Below are positions 11,901 through 26,300 of a DNA stretch of 64,000 bases, piece by piece. A program made the position numbers and the translations under genes. The DNA is from Karalla daura (lineage: Eukaryota; Chordata; Actinopteri; Chaetodontiformes; Leiognathidae), in contig JANZKI010000033.1 of assembly GCA_029224185.1 (NCBI GenBank), positions 124,001 to 188,000 on the forward strand, in the 5' to 3' direction. Below the pieces are notes generated by a model, which had not been told where the DNA came from, ran no database searches, and saw only the letters and a program-made list of their open reading frames with translations. How positions within the stretch are numbered: position 1 is the stretch's first letter; each line of letters starts with the position of its first letter.

Positions 11901-14900
11901 ACTGCGTATGGGCCAATGGTGCACGTATCAACAAACTTTTTCAAAGCCCTTTTCCCCGCAGTCTCCAATGCAGGGGTCTGTAAACGGGCTCAACTAAGCG
12001 TTCTAAACACTGTTCAGGCCTGTTGCTGCACTGCGTATGGGCCAATGGTGCACGTATCAACAAACTTTTTCAAAGCGCTTGTCCCCGCAGAATCCCATGT
12101 AGGGGGCTGCAAACAGGCTCAACTAAGCGTTCGAAACACTTTTCAGGCCTGTTGCTGCACTGCGTATGGGCGAATGGTGCACAAATCAACAAACTTTTTT
12201 GTTTGTTTTTGTTTGTGAACAAACTTTTTCAAAGCGCTTGTCCCCGCAGTCTCCGATGCAGGGGGCTGTAAACAGGCTCAACTAAGCGTTCTAAACACTT
12301 TTCAGGCCTGTTGCTGCACTGCGTATGGGCCAATGGTGCACGTATCAACAAACTTTTTCAAAGCGCTTTTCCCCGCAGTCTCCGATGCAGGGGTCTGTCA
12401 ACAGGCTCAACTAAGCGTTCTAAACACTTTTCAGGCCTGTTGCTGCACTGCGTATGGGCCAATGGTGCACGTCTCAACAAACTTTTTCAAAGCGCTTTTC
12501 CGCGCAGTCTCCGATGCAGGGGGCTGTAAGCAGGCTCAACTAAGCGTTCTAAACACTTTTCAGGCCTGTTGCTGCACTGCGTAGGGGCCAATGGTGCACG
12601 AATCAACAAACTTTTTTGTTTGTTTTTGTTTGTCAACAAACTTTTTCAAAGCGCTTGTCCCCGCAGTCTCCTATGCAGGGGGCTGTAAACGGGCTCAACT
12701 AAGCGTCCTAAACACTTTTCAGGCCTGTTGCTGCACTGCATGTGGGCAAATGGTGCACGTATCAACAAACTTTTTCAAAGCGCTTTTCCCCGCAGTCTCC
12801 CATGCAGGGGGCTGTAAACAGGCTCAACAAAGCGTTCTAAACACTTTTCAGGCCTGTTGCTGCACTGCGTATGGGCCAATGGTGCACGTATCAACAAACT
12901 TTTTCAAAGCGCTTTTCCCCGCAGTCTCCCATGCAGGGAGCTGTAAACAGGCTCAACTAAGCGTTCTAAACACTTTTCAGGCCTGTTTCTGCACTGCGTA
13001 TGGGCCAATGGTGCACGAATCAACAAACTTTTTTGTTTGTTTTTGTTTGTCAACAAACTTTTTCAAAGCGCTTGTCCCCGCAGTCTCCCATGCAGGGGGC
13101 TGTAAACAGGCTCAACTAAGCGTCCTAAACACTTTTCAGGCCTGTTGCTGCACTGCGTGTGGGCCAATGGTGCACGTATCAACAAACTTTTTCAAAGCGC
13201 TGTTCCCCACAGTCTCCCATGCAGGGGGCTGTAAGCAGGCTCAACTAAGCGTTCTAAACACTTTTCAGGCCTGTTGCTGCACTGCGTATGGGCCAATGGT
13301 GCACGTATCAACAAACTTTTTCAAAGCGCTGTTCCCCACAGTCTCCCATGCAGGGGGCTGTAAGCAGGCTCAACTAAGCGTTCTAAACACTTTTCAGGCC
13401 TGTTGCTGCACTGCGTATGGGCCAATGGTGCACGTATCAACAAACTTTTTCAAAGCGCTGTTCCCCACAGTCTCCCATGCAGGGGGCTGTAAGCAGGCTC
13501 AACTAAGCGTTCTAAACACTTTTCAGGCCTGTTGCTGCACTGCGTGTGGGCCAATGGTGCACGTATCAACAAACTTTTTCAAAGCGCTGTTCCCCACAGT
13601 CTCCCATGCAGGGGGCTGTAAGCAGGCTCAACTAAGCGTTCTAAACACTTTTCAGGCCTGTTGCTGCACTGCGTATGGGCCAATGGTGCACGTATCAACA
13701 AACTTTTTCAAAGCGCTGTTCCCCACAGTCTCCCATGCAGGGGGCTGTAAGCAGGCTCAACTAAGCGTTCTAAACACTTTTCAGGCCTGTTGCTGCACTG
13801 CGTGTGGGCCAATGGTGCACGTATCAACAAACTTTTTCAAAGCGCTGTTCCCCACAGTCTCCCATGCAGGGGGCTGTAAGCAGGCTCAACTAAGCGTCCT
13901 AAACACTTTTCAGGCCTGTTGCTGCACTGCGTGTGGGCCAATGGTGCACGTATCAACAAACTTTTTCAAAGCGCTTTTCCCCGCAGTCTCCCATGCAGGG
14001 AGCTGTAAACAGGCTCAACTAAGCGTTCGAAACACTTTTCAGGCCTTTTGCTGCACTGCGTATGGGCCAATGGTGCACGTATCAACAAACTTTTTCAAAG
14101 CGCTGTTCCCCACAGTCTCCCATGCAGGGGGCTGTAAGCAGGCTCAACTAAGCGTTCTAAAAACTTTTCAGGCCTGTTGCTGCACTGCGTATGGGCCAAT
14201 GGTGCACAAATCAACAAACTTTTTTGTTTGTTTTTGTTTGTGAACAAACTTTTTCAAAGCGCTTGTCCCCGCAGTCTCCGATGCAGGGGGCTGTAAACGG
14301 GCTCAACTAAGCGTTCTAAACACTTTCCAGGCCTGTTGCTGCACTGCGTATGGGCCAATGGTGCACGTATCAACAAACTTTTTCAAAGCCTTTTTCCCCG
14401 CAGTCTCCTATGCAGGGGGCTGTAAGCAGGCTCAACTAAGCGTTCTAAACACTTTTCAGGCCTGTTGCTGCACTGCGTATGGGCCAATGGTGCACGTATC
14501 AACAAACTTTTTCAAAGCCCTTTTCCCCGCAGTCTCCAATGCAGGGGTCTGTAAACGGGCTCAACTAAGCGTTCTAAACACTGTTCAGGCCTGTTGCTGC
14601 ACTGCGTATGGGCCAATGGTGCACGTATCAACAAACTTTTTCAAAGCGCTTGTCCCCGCAGAATCCCATGTAGGGGGCTGCAAACAGGCTCAACTAAGCG
14701 TTCGAAACACTTTTCAGGCCTGTTGCTGCACTGCGTATGGGCGAATGGTGCACAAATCAACAAACTTTTTTGTTTGTTTTTGTTTGTGAACAAACTTTTT
14801 CAAAGCGCTTGTCCCCGCAGTCTCCGATGCAGGGGGCTGTAAACAGGCTCAACTAAGCGTTCTAAACACTTTTCAGGCCTGTTGCTGCACTGCGTATGGG

Positions 14901-17500
14901 CCAATGGTGCACGTATCAACAAACTTTTTCAAAGCGCTTTTCCCCGCAGTCTCCGATGCAGGGGTCTGTCAACAGGCTCAACTAAGCGTTCTAAACACTT
15001 TTCAGGCCTGTTGCTGCACTGCGTATGGGCCAATGGTGCACGTCTCAACAAACTTTTTCAAAGCGCTTTTCCGCGCAGTCTCCGATGCAGGGGGCTGTAA
15101 GCAGGCTCAACTAAGCGTTCTAAACACTTTTCAGGCCTGTTGCTGCACTGCGTAGGGGCCAATGGTGCACGAATCAACAAACTTTTTTGTTTGTTTTTGT
15201 TTGTCAACAAACTTTTTCAAAGCGCTTGTCCCCGCAGTCTCCTATGCAGGGGGCTGTAAACGGGCTCAACTAAGCGTCCTAAACACTTTTCAGGCCTGTT
15301 GCTGCACTGCATGTGGGCAAATGGTGCACGTATCAACAAACTTTTTCAAAGCGCTTTTCCCCGCAGTCTCCCATGCAGGGGGCTGTAAACAGGCTCAACA
15401 AAGCGTTCTAAACACTTTTCAGGCCTGTTGCTGCACTGCGTATGGGCCAATGGTGCACGTCTCAACAAACTTTTTCAAAGCGCTTTTCCGCGCAGTCTCC
15501 GATGCAGGGGGCTGTAAGCAGGCTCAACTAAGCGTTCTAAACACTTTTCAGGCCTGTTGCTGCACTGCGTAGGGGCCAATGGTGCACGAATCAACAAACT
15601 TTTTTGTTTGTTTTTGTTTGTCAACAAACTTTTTCAAAGCGCTTGTCCCCGCAGTCTCCTATGCAGGGGGCTGTAAACGGGCTCAACTAAGCGTCCTAAA
15701 CACTTTTCAGGCCTGTTGCTGCACTGCATGTGGGCAAATGGTGCACGTATCAACAAACTTTTTCAAAGCGCTTTTCCCCGCAGTCTCCCATGCAGGGGGC
15801 TGTAAACAGGCTCAACAAAGCGTTCTAAACACTTTTCAGGCCTGTTGCTGCACTGCGTATGGGCCAATGGTGCACGTATCAACAAACTTTTTCAAAGCGC
15901 TTTTCCCCGCAGTCTCCCATGCAGGGAGCTGTAAACAGGCTCAACTAAGCGTTCTAAACACTTTTCAGGCCTGTTTCTGCACTGCGTATGGGCCAATGGT
16001 GCACGTATCAACAAACTTTTTCAAAGCGCTGTTCCCCACAGTCTCCCATGCAGGGGGCTGTAAGGAGGCTCAACTAAGCGTTCTAAACACTTTTCAGGCC
16101 TGTTGCTGCACTGCGTATGGGCCAATGGTGCACGTATCAACAAACTTTTTCAAAGCGCTTGTCCCCGCAGTCTCCAATGCAGGGGTCTGTAAACAGGCTC
16201 AACTAAGCGTTCGAAACACTTTTCAGGCCTGTTGCTGCACTGCGTATGGGCCAATGGTGCACGAATCAACAAACTTTTTTGTTTGTTTTTGTTTGTCAAC
16301 AAACTTTTTCAAAGCGCTTGTCCCCGCAGTCTCCTATGCAGGGGGCTGTAAAAAGGCTCAACTAAGCATCCTAAACACTTTTCAGGCCTGTTGCTGCACT
16401 GCGTGTGGGCCAATGGTGCACGTATCAACAAACTTTTTCAAAGCGCTTTTCCCCGCAGTCTCCCATGCAGGGAGCTGTAAACAGGCTCAACTAAGCGTTC
16501 GAAACACTTTTCAGGCCTGTTGCTGCATTGCGTATAGGCCAATGGTGCACGTATCAACAAACTTTTTCAAAGCCTTTTTCCCCGCAGTCTCCTATGCAGG
16601 GGGCTGTAAGCAGGCTCAACTAAGCGTTCTAAACACTTTTCAGGCCTGTTGCTGCACTGCGTATGGGCCAATGGTGCACGTATCAACAAACTTTTTCAAA
16701 GCCCTTTTCCCCGCAGTCTCCTATGCAGGGGTCTGTAAACGGGCTCAACTAAGCGTTCTAAACACTGTTCAGGCCTGTTGCTGCACTGCGTATGGGCCAA
16801 TGGTGCACGTATCAACAAACTTTTTCAAAGCGCTTGTCCCCGCAGAATCCCATGTAGGGGGCTGCAAACAGGCTCAACTAAGCGTTCGAAACACTTTTCA
16901 GGCCTGTTGCTGCACTGCGTATGGGCCAATGGTGCACAAATCAACAAACTTTTTTGTTTGTTTTTGTTTGTGAACAAACTTTTTCAAAGCGCTTGTCCCC
17001 GCAGTCTCCGATGCAGGGGGCTGTAAACAGGCTCAACTAAGCGTTCTAAACACTTTTCAGGCCTGTTGCTGCACTGCGTATGGGCCAATGGTGCACGTAT
17101 CAACAAACTTTTTCAAAGCGCTTTTCCCCGCAGTCTCCCATGCAGGGGGCTTTAAACAGGCTCAACTAAGCGTTCCAAACACTTTTCAGGCCTGTTGCTG
17201 CACTGCGTATGGGCCAATGGTGCACGTATCAACAAACTTTTTCAAAGCGCTGTTCCCCGCAGTCTCCCATGCAGGGGGCTGTCAGCAGGCTCAACTACGC
17301 GTTCTAAACACTTTTCAGGCCTGTTGCTGCACTGCGTATGGGCCAATGGTGCATGTGTCAACAAATTTTTTCAAAGCGCTATTCCCCGCAGTCTCCTATG
17401 CAGGGGGCTGTAAACAGGCTCAACTAAGCGTTCTAAACACTTTTCAGGCCTGTTGCTGCTCTGCGTATGGGCCAATGGTGCATGTATCAACAAATTTTTT
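8965..17500 (+). repeat. Higher-order repeat, 8,964-bp offset, second copy
   Basis: Second copy of the block at 1-8,536, in the same orientation. The two are separated by 8,537-8,964, so this is a nearly direct tandem. It diverges from the first copy at 17,501, where it continues with an ordinary CAAAG monomer instead of the T-rich insertion. Its 3' part (from 13,348) belongs in turn to the 7,039-bp repeat, so the two duplications overlap and must have happened one after the other. Confidence 0.93.
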
Positions 17501-19017
17501 CAAAGCGCTATTCCCCGCAGTCTCCTATGCAGGGGGCTGTAAACAGGCTCAACTAAGCGTTCTAAACACTTTTCAGGCCTGTTGCTGCACGGCGTATGGG
17601 CCAATGGTGCACGTCTCAACAAACTTTTTCAAAGCGCTTTTCCGCGCAGTCTCCGATGCAGGGGGCTGTAAGCAGGCTCAACTAAGCGTTCTAAACACTT
17701 TTCAGGCCTGTTGCTGCACTGCGTATGGGCCAATGGTGCACGAATCAACAAACTTTTTTGTTTGTTTTTGTTTGTCAACAAACTTTTTCAAAGCGCTTGT
17801 CCCCGCAGTCTCCTATGCAGGGGGCTGTAAACGGGCTCAACTAAGCGTCCTAAACAATTTTCAGGCCTGTTGCTGCACTGCATGTGGGCAAATGGTGCAC
17901 GTATCAACAAACTTTTTCAAAGCGCTTTTCCCCGCAGTCTCCCATGCAGGGGGCTGTAAACAGGCTCAACAAAGCGTTCTAAACACTTTTCAGGCCTGTT
18001 GCTGCACTGCGTATGGGCCAATGGTGCACGTATCAACAAACTTTTTCAAAGCGCTTTTCCCCGCAGTCTCCCATGCAGGGAGCTGTAAACAGGCTCAACT
18101 AAGCGTTCCAAACACTTTTCAGGCCTGTTGCTGCACTGCGTATGGGCCAATGGTGCACGTATCAACAAACTTTTTCAAAGCGCTGTTCCCCGCAGTCTCC
18201 CATGCAGGGGGCTGTCAGCAGGCTCAACTACGCGTTCTAAACACTTTTCAGGCCTGTTGCTGCACTGCGTTTGGGCCAATGGTGCATGTGTCAACAAATT
18301 TTTTCAAAGCGCTATTCCCCGCAGTCTCCTATGCAGGGGGCTGTAAACAGGCTCAACTAAGCGTTCTAAACACTTTTCAGGCCTGTTGCTGCTCTGCGTA
18401 TGGGCCAATGGTGCATGTATCAACAAATTTTTTCAAAGCGCTATTCCCCGCAGTCTCCTATGCAGGGGGCTGTAAACAGGCTCAACTAAGCGTTCTAAAC
18501 ACTTTTCAGGCCTGTTGCTGCACTGCGTATGGGCCAATGGTGCACGTCTCAACAAACTTTTTCAAAGCGCTTTTCCGCGCAGTCTCCGATGCAGGGGGCT
18601 GTAAGCAGGCTCAACTAAGCGTTCTAAACACTTTTCAGGCCTGTTGCTGCACTGCGTATGGGCCAATGGTGCACGAATCAACAAACTTTTTTGTTTGTTT
18701 TTGTTTGTCAACAAACTTTTTCAAAGCGCTTGTCCCCGCAGTCTCCTATGCAGGGGGCTGTAAACGGGCTCAACTAAGCGTCCTAAACAATTTTCAGGCC
18801 TGTTGCTGCACTGCATGTGGGCAAATGGTGCACGTATCAACAAACTTTTTCAAAGCGCTTTTCCCCGCAGTCTCCCATGCAGGGGGCTGTAAACAGGCTC
18901 AACAAAGCGTTCTAAACACTTTTCAGGCCTGTTGCTGCACTGCGTATGGGCCAATGGTGCACGTATCAACAAACTTTTTCAAAGCGCTTTTCCCCGCAGT
19001 CTCCCATGCAGGGAGCT
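17152..19017 (+). repeat. 933-bp tandem duplication
   Basis: Two consecutive copies of a seven-monomer unit (six of 129 bp plus one of 159 bp) lie at about 17,152-18,084 and 18,085-19,017. Both carry the distinctive GTGCATGTGTCAACAAAT monomer and the TTGCTGCTCTGCG monomer. Two differences are visible: GCACGGCG near 17,588 versus GCACTGCG in the second copy, and GTATGGGCC near 17,335 versus GTTTGGGCC near 18,270. The pair recurs at 24.19-26.06 kb as part of the 7,039-bp repeat. Confidence 0.88.
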
Positions 19018-19026
19018 GTAAAACAG
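19017..19026 (+). repeat. 1-bp insertion marker in a monomer
   Basis: The usual GCTGTAAACAGG has one extra A here. The same change occurs near 26,059. It shifts the otherwise open frame and is a useful tag of the 7,039-bp duplication. Confidence 0.85.
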
Positions 19027-20386
19027 GCTCAACTAAGCGTTCTAAACACTTTTCAGGCCTGTTTCTGCACTGCGTATGGGCCAATGGTGCACGAATCAAC
19101 AAACTTTTTTGTTTGTTTTTGTTTGTCAACAAACTTTTTCAAAGCGCTTGTCCCCGCAGTCTCCCATGCAGGGGGCTGTAAACAGGCTCAACTAAGCGTC
19201 CTAAACACTTTTCAGGCCTGTTGCTGCACTGCGTGTGGGCCAATGGTGCACGTATCAACAAACTTTTTCAAAGCGCTTTTCCCCGCAGTCTCCCATGCAG
19301 GGAGCTGTAAACAGGCTCAACTAAGCGTTCGAAACACTTTTCAGGCCTGTTGCTGCACTGCGTATGGGCCAATGGTGCACGTATCAACAAACTTTTTCAA
19401 AGCGCTGGTCCCCACAGTCTCCCATGCAGGGGGCTGTAAGCAGGCTCAACTAAGCGTTCTAAACACTTTTCAGGCCTGTTGCTGCACTGCGTATGGGCCA
19501 ATGGTGCACAAATCAACAAACTTTTTTGTTTGTTTTTGTTTGTGAACAAACTTTTTCAAAGCGCTTGTCCCCGCAGTCTCCGATGGAGGGGGCTGTAAAC
19601 GGGCTCAACTAAGCGTTCTAAACACTTTCGAGGCCTGTTGCTGCACTGCGTATGGGCCAATGGTGCACGTATCAACAAACTTTTTCAAAGCCTTTTTCCC
19701 CGCAGTCTCCTATGCAGGGGGCTGTAAGCAGGCTCAACTAAGCGTTCTAAACACTTTTCAGGCCTGTTGCTGCACTGCGTATGGGCCAATGGTGCACGTA
19801 TCAACAAACTTTTTCAAAGCCCTTTTCCCCGCAGTCTCCAATGCAGGGGTCTGTAAACGGGCTCAACTAAGCGTTCTAAACACTTTTCAGGCCTGTTGCT
19901 GCACTGCGTATGGGCCAATGGTGCACGTATCAACAAACTTTTTCAAAGCGCTTGTCCCCGCAGTCTCCGATGCAGGGGGCTGTCAACAGGCTCAACTCAG
20001 CGTTCTAAACACTTTTCAGGCCTGTTGCTGCACTGCGTATGGGCCAATGGTGCACGTATCAACAAACTTTTTCAAAGCGCTGTTCCCCACAGTCTCCCAT
20101 GCAGGGGGCTGTAAGGAGGCTCAACTAAGCGTTCTAAACACTTTTCAGGCCTGTTGCTGCACTGCGTATGGGCCAATGGTGCACGTATCAACAAACTTTT
20201 TCAAAGCGCTTGTCCCCGCAGTCTCCAATGCAGGGGTCTGTAAACAGGCTCAACTAAGCGTTCGAAACACTTTTCAGGCCTGTTGCTGCACTGCGTATGG
20301 GCCAATGGTGCACGAATCAACAAACTTTTTTGTTTGTTTTTGTTTGTCAACAAACTTTTTCAAAGCGCTTTTCCGCGCAGTCTCCG

Positions 20387-23300
20387 ATGCAGGGGGCTGT
20401 AAGCAGGCTCAACTAAGCGTTCTAAACACTTTTCAGGCCTGTTGCTGCACTGCGTATGGGCCAATGGTGCACGTATCAACAAACTTTTTCAAAGCGCTGT
20501 TCCCCACAGTCTCCCATGCAGGGGGCTGTAAGCAGGCTCAACTAAGCGTTCTAAACACTTTTCAGGCCTGTTGCTGCACTGCGTGTGGGCCAATGGTGCA
20601 CGTATCAACAAACTTTTTCAAAGCGCTGTTCCCCACAGTCTCCCATGCAGGGGGCTGTAAGCAGGCTCAACTAAGCGTTCTAAACACTTTTCAGGCCTGT
20701 TGCTGCACTGCGTATGGGCCAATGGTGCACGTATCAACAAACTTTTTCAAAGCGCTGTTCCCCACAGTCTCCCATGCAGGGGGCTGTAAGCAGGCTCAAC
20801 TAAGCGTTCTAAACACTTTTCAGGCCTGTTGCTGCACTGCGTGTGGGCCAATGGTGCACGTATCAACAAACTTTTTCAAAGCGCTGTTCCCCACAGTCTC
20901 CCATGCAGGGGGCTGTAAGCAGGCTCAACTAAGCGTCCTAAACACTTTTCAGGCCTGTTGCTGCACTGCGTGTGGGCCAATGGTGCACGTATCAACAAAC
21001 TTTTTCAAAGCGCTTTTCCCCGCAGTCTCCCATGCAGGGAGCTGTAAACAGGCTCAACTAAGCGTTCGAAACACTTTTCAGGCCTTTTGCTGCACTGCGT
21101 ATGGGCCAATGGTGCACGTATCAACAAACTTTTTCAAAGCGCTGTTCCCCACAGTCTCCCATGCAGGGGGCTGTAAGCAGGCTCAACTAAGCGTTCTAAA
21201 AACTTTTCAGGCCTGTTGCTGCACTGCGTATGGGCCAATGGTGCACAAATCAACAAACTTTTTTGTTTGTTTTTGTTTGTGAACAAACTTTTTCAAAGCG
21301 CTTGTCCCCGCAGTCTCCGATGCAGGGGGCTGTAAACGGGCTCAACTAAGCGTTCTAAACACTTTCCAGGCCTGTTGCTGCACTGCGTATGGGCCAATGG
21401 TGCACGTATCAACAAACTTTTTCAAAGCCTTTTTCCCCGCAGTCTCCTATGCAGGGGGCTGTAAGCAGGCTCAACTAAGCGTTCTAAACACTTTTCAGGC
21501 CTGTTGCTGCACTGCGTATGGGCCAATGGTGCACGTATCAACAAACTTTTTCAAAGCCCTTTTCCCCGCAGTCTCCAATGCAGGGGTCTGTAAACGGGCT
21601 CAACTAAGCGTTCTAAACACTGTTCAGGCCTGTTGCTGCACTGCGTATGGGCCAATGGTGCACGTATCAACAAACTTTTTCAAAGCGCTTGTCCCCGCAG
21701 AATCCCATGTAGGGGGCTGCAAACAGGCTCAACTAAGCGTTCGAAACACTTTTCAGGCCTGTTGCTGCACTGCGTATGGGCGAATGGTGCACAAATCAAC
21801 AAACTTTTTTGTTTGTTTTTGTTTGTGAACAAACTTTTTCAAAGCGCTTGTCCCCGCAGTCTCCGATGCAGGGGGCTGTAAACAGGCTCAACTAAGCGTT
21901 CTAAACACTTTTCAGGCCTGTTGCTGCACTGCGTATGGGCCAATGGTGCACGTATCAACAAACTTTTTCAAAGCGCTTTTCCCCGCAGTCTCCGATGCAG
22001 GGGTCTGTCAACAGGCTCAACTAAGCGTTCTAAACACTTTTCAGGCCTGTTGCTGCACTGCGTATGGGCCAATGGTGCACGTCTCAACAAACTTTTTCAA
22101 AGCGCTTTTCCGCGCAGTCTCCGATGCAGGGGGCTGTAAGCAGGCTCAACTAAGCGTTCTAAACACTTTTCAGGCCTGTTGCTGCACTGCGTAGGGGCCA
22201 ATGGTGCACGAATCAACAAACTTTTTTGTTTGTTTTTGTTTGTCAACAAACTTTTTCAAAGCGCTTGTCCCCGCAGTCTCCTATGCAGGGGGCTGTAAAC
22301 GGGCTCAACTAAGCGTCCTAAACACTTTTCAGGCCTGTTGCTGCACTGCATGTGGGCAAATGGTGCACGTATCAACAAACTTTTTCAAAGCGCTTTTCCC
22401 CGCAGTCTCCCATGCAGGGGGCTGTAAACAGGCTCAACAAAGCGTTCTAAACACTTTTCAGGCCTGTTGCTGCACTGCGTATGGGCCAATGGTGCACGTC
22501 TCAACAAACTTTTTCAAAGCGCTTTTCCGCGCAGTCTCCGATGCAGGGGGCTGTAAGCAGGCTCAACTAAGCGTTCTAAACACTTTTCAGGCCTGTTGCT
22601 GCACTGCGTAGGGGCCAATGGTGCACGAATCAACAAACTTTTTTGTTTGTTTTTGTTTGTCAACAAACTTTTTCAAAGCGCTTGTCCCCGCAGTCTCCTA
22701 TGCAGGGGGCTGTAAACGGGCTCAACTAAGCGTCCTAAACACTTTTCAGGCCTGTTGCTGCACTGCATGTGGGCAAATGGTGCACGTATCAACAAACTTT
22801 TTCAAAGCGCTTTTCCCCGCAGTCTCCCATGCAGGGGGCTGTAAACAGGCTCAACAAAGCGTTCTAAACACTTTTCAGGCCTGTTGCTGCACTGCGTATG
22901 GGCCAATGGTGCACGTATCAACAAACTTTTTCAAAGCGCTTTTCCCCGCAGTCTCCCATGCAGGGAGCTGTAAACAGGCTCAACTAAGCGTTCTAAACAC
23001 TTTTCAGGCCTGTTTCTGCACTGCGTATGGGCCAATGGTGCACGTATCAACAAACTTTTTCAAAGCGCTGTTCCCCACAGTCTCCCATGCAGGGGGCTGT
23101 AAGGAGGCTCAACTAAGCGTTCTAAACACTTTTCAGGCCTGTTGCTGCACTGCGTATGGGCCAATGGTGCACGTATCAACAAACTTTTTCAAAGCGCTTG
23201 TCCCCGCAGTCTCCAATGCAGGGGTCTGTAAACAGGCTCAACTAAGCGTTCGAAACACTTTTCAGGCCTGTTGCTGCACTGCGTATGGGCCAATGGTGCA

Positions 23301-26300
23301 CGAATCAACAAACTTTTTTGTTTGTTTTTGTTTGTCAACAAACTTTTTCAAAGCGCTTGTCCCCGCAGTCTCCTATGCAGGGGGCTGTAAAAAGGCTCAA
23401 CTAAGCATCCTAAACACTTTTCAGGCCTGTTGCTGCACTGCGTGTGGGCCAATGGTGCACGTATCAACAAACTTTTTCAAAGCGCTTTTCCCCGCAGTCT
23501 CCCATGCAGGGAGCTGTAAACAGGCTCAACTAAGCGTTCGAAACACTTTTCAGGCCTGTTGCTGCATTGCGTATAGGCCAATGGTGCACGTATCAACAAA
23601 CTTTTTCAAAGCCTTTTTCCCCGCAGTCTCCTATGCAGGGGGCTGTAAGCAGGCTCAACTAAGCGTTCTAAACACTTTTCAGGCCTGTTGCTGCACTGCG
23701 TATGGGCCAATGGTGCACGTATCAACAAACTTTTTCAAAGCCCTTTTCCCCGCAGTCTCCTATGCAGGGGTCTGTAAACGGGCTCAACTAAGCGTTCTAA
23801 ACACTGTTCAGGCCTGTTGCTGCACTGCGTATGGGCCAATGGTGCACGTATCAACAAACTTTTTCAAAGCGCTTGTCCCCGCAGAATCCCATGTAGGGGG
23901 CTGCAAACAGGCTCAACTAAGCGTTCGAAACACTTTTCAGGCCTGTTGCTGCACTGCGTATGGGCCAATGGTGCACAAATCAACAAACTTTTTTGTTTGT
24001 TTTTGTTTGTGAACAAACTTTTTCAAAGCGCTTGTCCCCGCAGTCTCCGATGCAGGGGGCTGTAAACAGGCTCAACTAAGCGTTCTAAACACTTTTCAGG
24101 CCTGTTGCTGCACTGCGTATGGGCCAATGGTGCACGTATCAACAAACTTTTTCAAAGCGCTTTTCCCCGCAGTCTCCCATGCAGGGGGCTTTAAACAGGC
24201 TCAACTAAGCGTTCCAAACACTTTTCAGGCCTGTTGCTGCACTGCGTATGGGCCAATGGTGCACGTATCAACAAACTTTTTCAAAGCGCTGTTCCCCGCA
24301 GTCTCCCATGCAGGGGGCTGTCAGCAGGCTCAACTACGCGTTCTAAACACTTTTCAGGCCTGTTGCTGCACTGCGTATGGGCCAATGGTGCATGTGTCAA
24401 CAAATTTTTTCAAAGCGCTATTCCCCGCAGTCTCCTATGCAGGGGGCTGTAAACAGGCTCAACTAAGCGTTCTAAACACTTTTCAGGCCTGTTGCTGCTC
24501 TGCGTATGGGCCAATGGTGCATGTATCAACAAATTTTTTCAAAGCGCTATTCCCCGCAGTCTCCTATGCAGGGGGCTGTAAACAGGCTCAACTAAGCGTT
24601 CTAAACACTTTTCAGGCCTGTTGCTGCACGGCGTATGGGCCAATGGTGCACGTCTCAACAAACTTTTTCAAAGCGCTTTTCCGCGCAGTCTCCGATGCAG
24701 GGGGCTGTAAGCAGGCTCAACTAAGCGTTCTAAACACTTTTCAGGCCTGTTGCTGCACTGCGTATGGGCCAATGGTGCACGAATCAACAAACTTTTTTGT
24801 TTGTTTTTGTTTGTCAACAAACTTTTTCAAAGCGCTTGTCCCCGCAGTCTCCTATGCAGGGGGCTGTAAACGGGCTCAACTAAGCGTCCTAAACAATTTT
24901 CAGGCCTGTTGCTGCACTGCATGTGGGCAAATGGTGCACGTATCAACAAACTTTTTCAAAGCGCTTTTCCCCGCAGTCTCCCATGCAGGGGGCTGTAAAC
25001 AGGCTCAACAAAGCGTTCTAAACACTTTTCAGGCCTGTTGCTGCACTGCGTATGGGCCAATGGTGCACGTATCAACAAACTTTTTCAAAGCGCTTTTCCC
25101 CGCAGTCTCCCATGCAGGGAGCTGTAAACAGGCTCAACTAAGCGTTCCAAACACTTTTCAGGCCTGTTGCTGCACTGCGTATGGGCCAATGGTGCACGTA
25201 TCAACAAACTTTTTCAAAGCGCTGTTCCCCGCAGTCTCCCATGCAGGGGGCTGTCAGCAGGCTCAACTACGCGTTCTAAACACTTTTCAGGCCTGTTGCT
25301 GCACTGCGTTTGGGCCAATGGTGCATGTGTCAACAAATTTTTTCAAAGCGCTATTCCCCGCAGTCTCCTATGCAGGGGGCTGTAAACAGGCTCAACTAAG
25401 CGTTCTAAACACTTTTCAGGCCTGTTGCTGCTCTGCGTATGGGCCAATGGTGCATGTATCAACAAATTTTTTCAAAGCGCTATTCCCCGCAGTCTCCTAT
25501 GCAGGGGGCTGTAAACAGGCTCAACTAAGCGTTCTAAACACTTTTCAGGCCTGTTGCTGCACTGCGTATGGGCCAATGGTGCACGTCTCAACAAACTTTT
25601 TCAAAGCGCTTTTCCGCGCAGTCTCCGATGCAGGGGGCTGTAAGCAGGCTCAACTAAGCGTTCTAAACACTTTTCAGGCCTGTTGCTGCACTGCGTATGG
25701 GCCAATGGTGCACGAATCAACAAACTTTTTTGTTTGTTTTTGTTTGTCAACAAACTTTTTCAAAGCGCTTGTCCCCGCAGTCTCCTATGCAGGGGGCTGT
25801 AAACGGGCTCAACTAAGCGTCCTAAACAATTTTCAGGCCTGTTGCTGCACTGCATGTGGGCAAATGGTGCACGTATCAACAAACTTTTTCAAAGCGCTTT
25901 TCCCCGCAGTCTCCCATGCAGGGGGCTGTAAACAGGCTCAACAAAGCGTTCTAAACACTTTTCAGGCCTGTTGCTGCACTGCGTATGGGCCAATGGTGCA
26001 CGTATCAACAAACTTTTTCAAAGCGCTTTTCCCCGCAGTCTCCCATGCAGGGAGCTGTAAAACAGGCTCAACTAAGCGTTCTAAACACTTTTCAGGCCTG
26101 TTTCTGCACTGCGTATGGGCCAATGGTGCACGAATCAACAAACTTTTTTGTTTGTTTTTGTTTGTCAACAAACTTTTTCAAAGCGCTTGTCCCCGCAGTC
26201 TCCCATGCAGGGGGCTGTAAACAGGCTCAACTAAGCGTCCTAAACACTTTTCAGGCCTGTTGCTGCACTGCGTGTGGGCCAATGGTGCACGTATCAACAA

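Larger units (their letters stand above)
13348..19963 (+). repeat. Higher-order repeat, 7,039-bp offset, first copy
   Basis: About 6.6 kb repeated at 20,387-27,002. Ends of the TGA-type 159-bp monomers at 14,243, 14,789, 16,973 and 19,545 recur exactly 7,039 bp later. Rare private variants are shared, including a 1-bp insertion in GCTGTAAAACAGG near 19,020 and the base change in GATGGAGGGGG near 19,583, so the copies share recent descent. Left limit: CCCATG here versus CCGATG in the other copy. Right limit: CAGTCTCC here versus CAGAATCC there. Confidence 0.92.
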
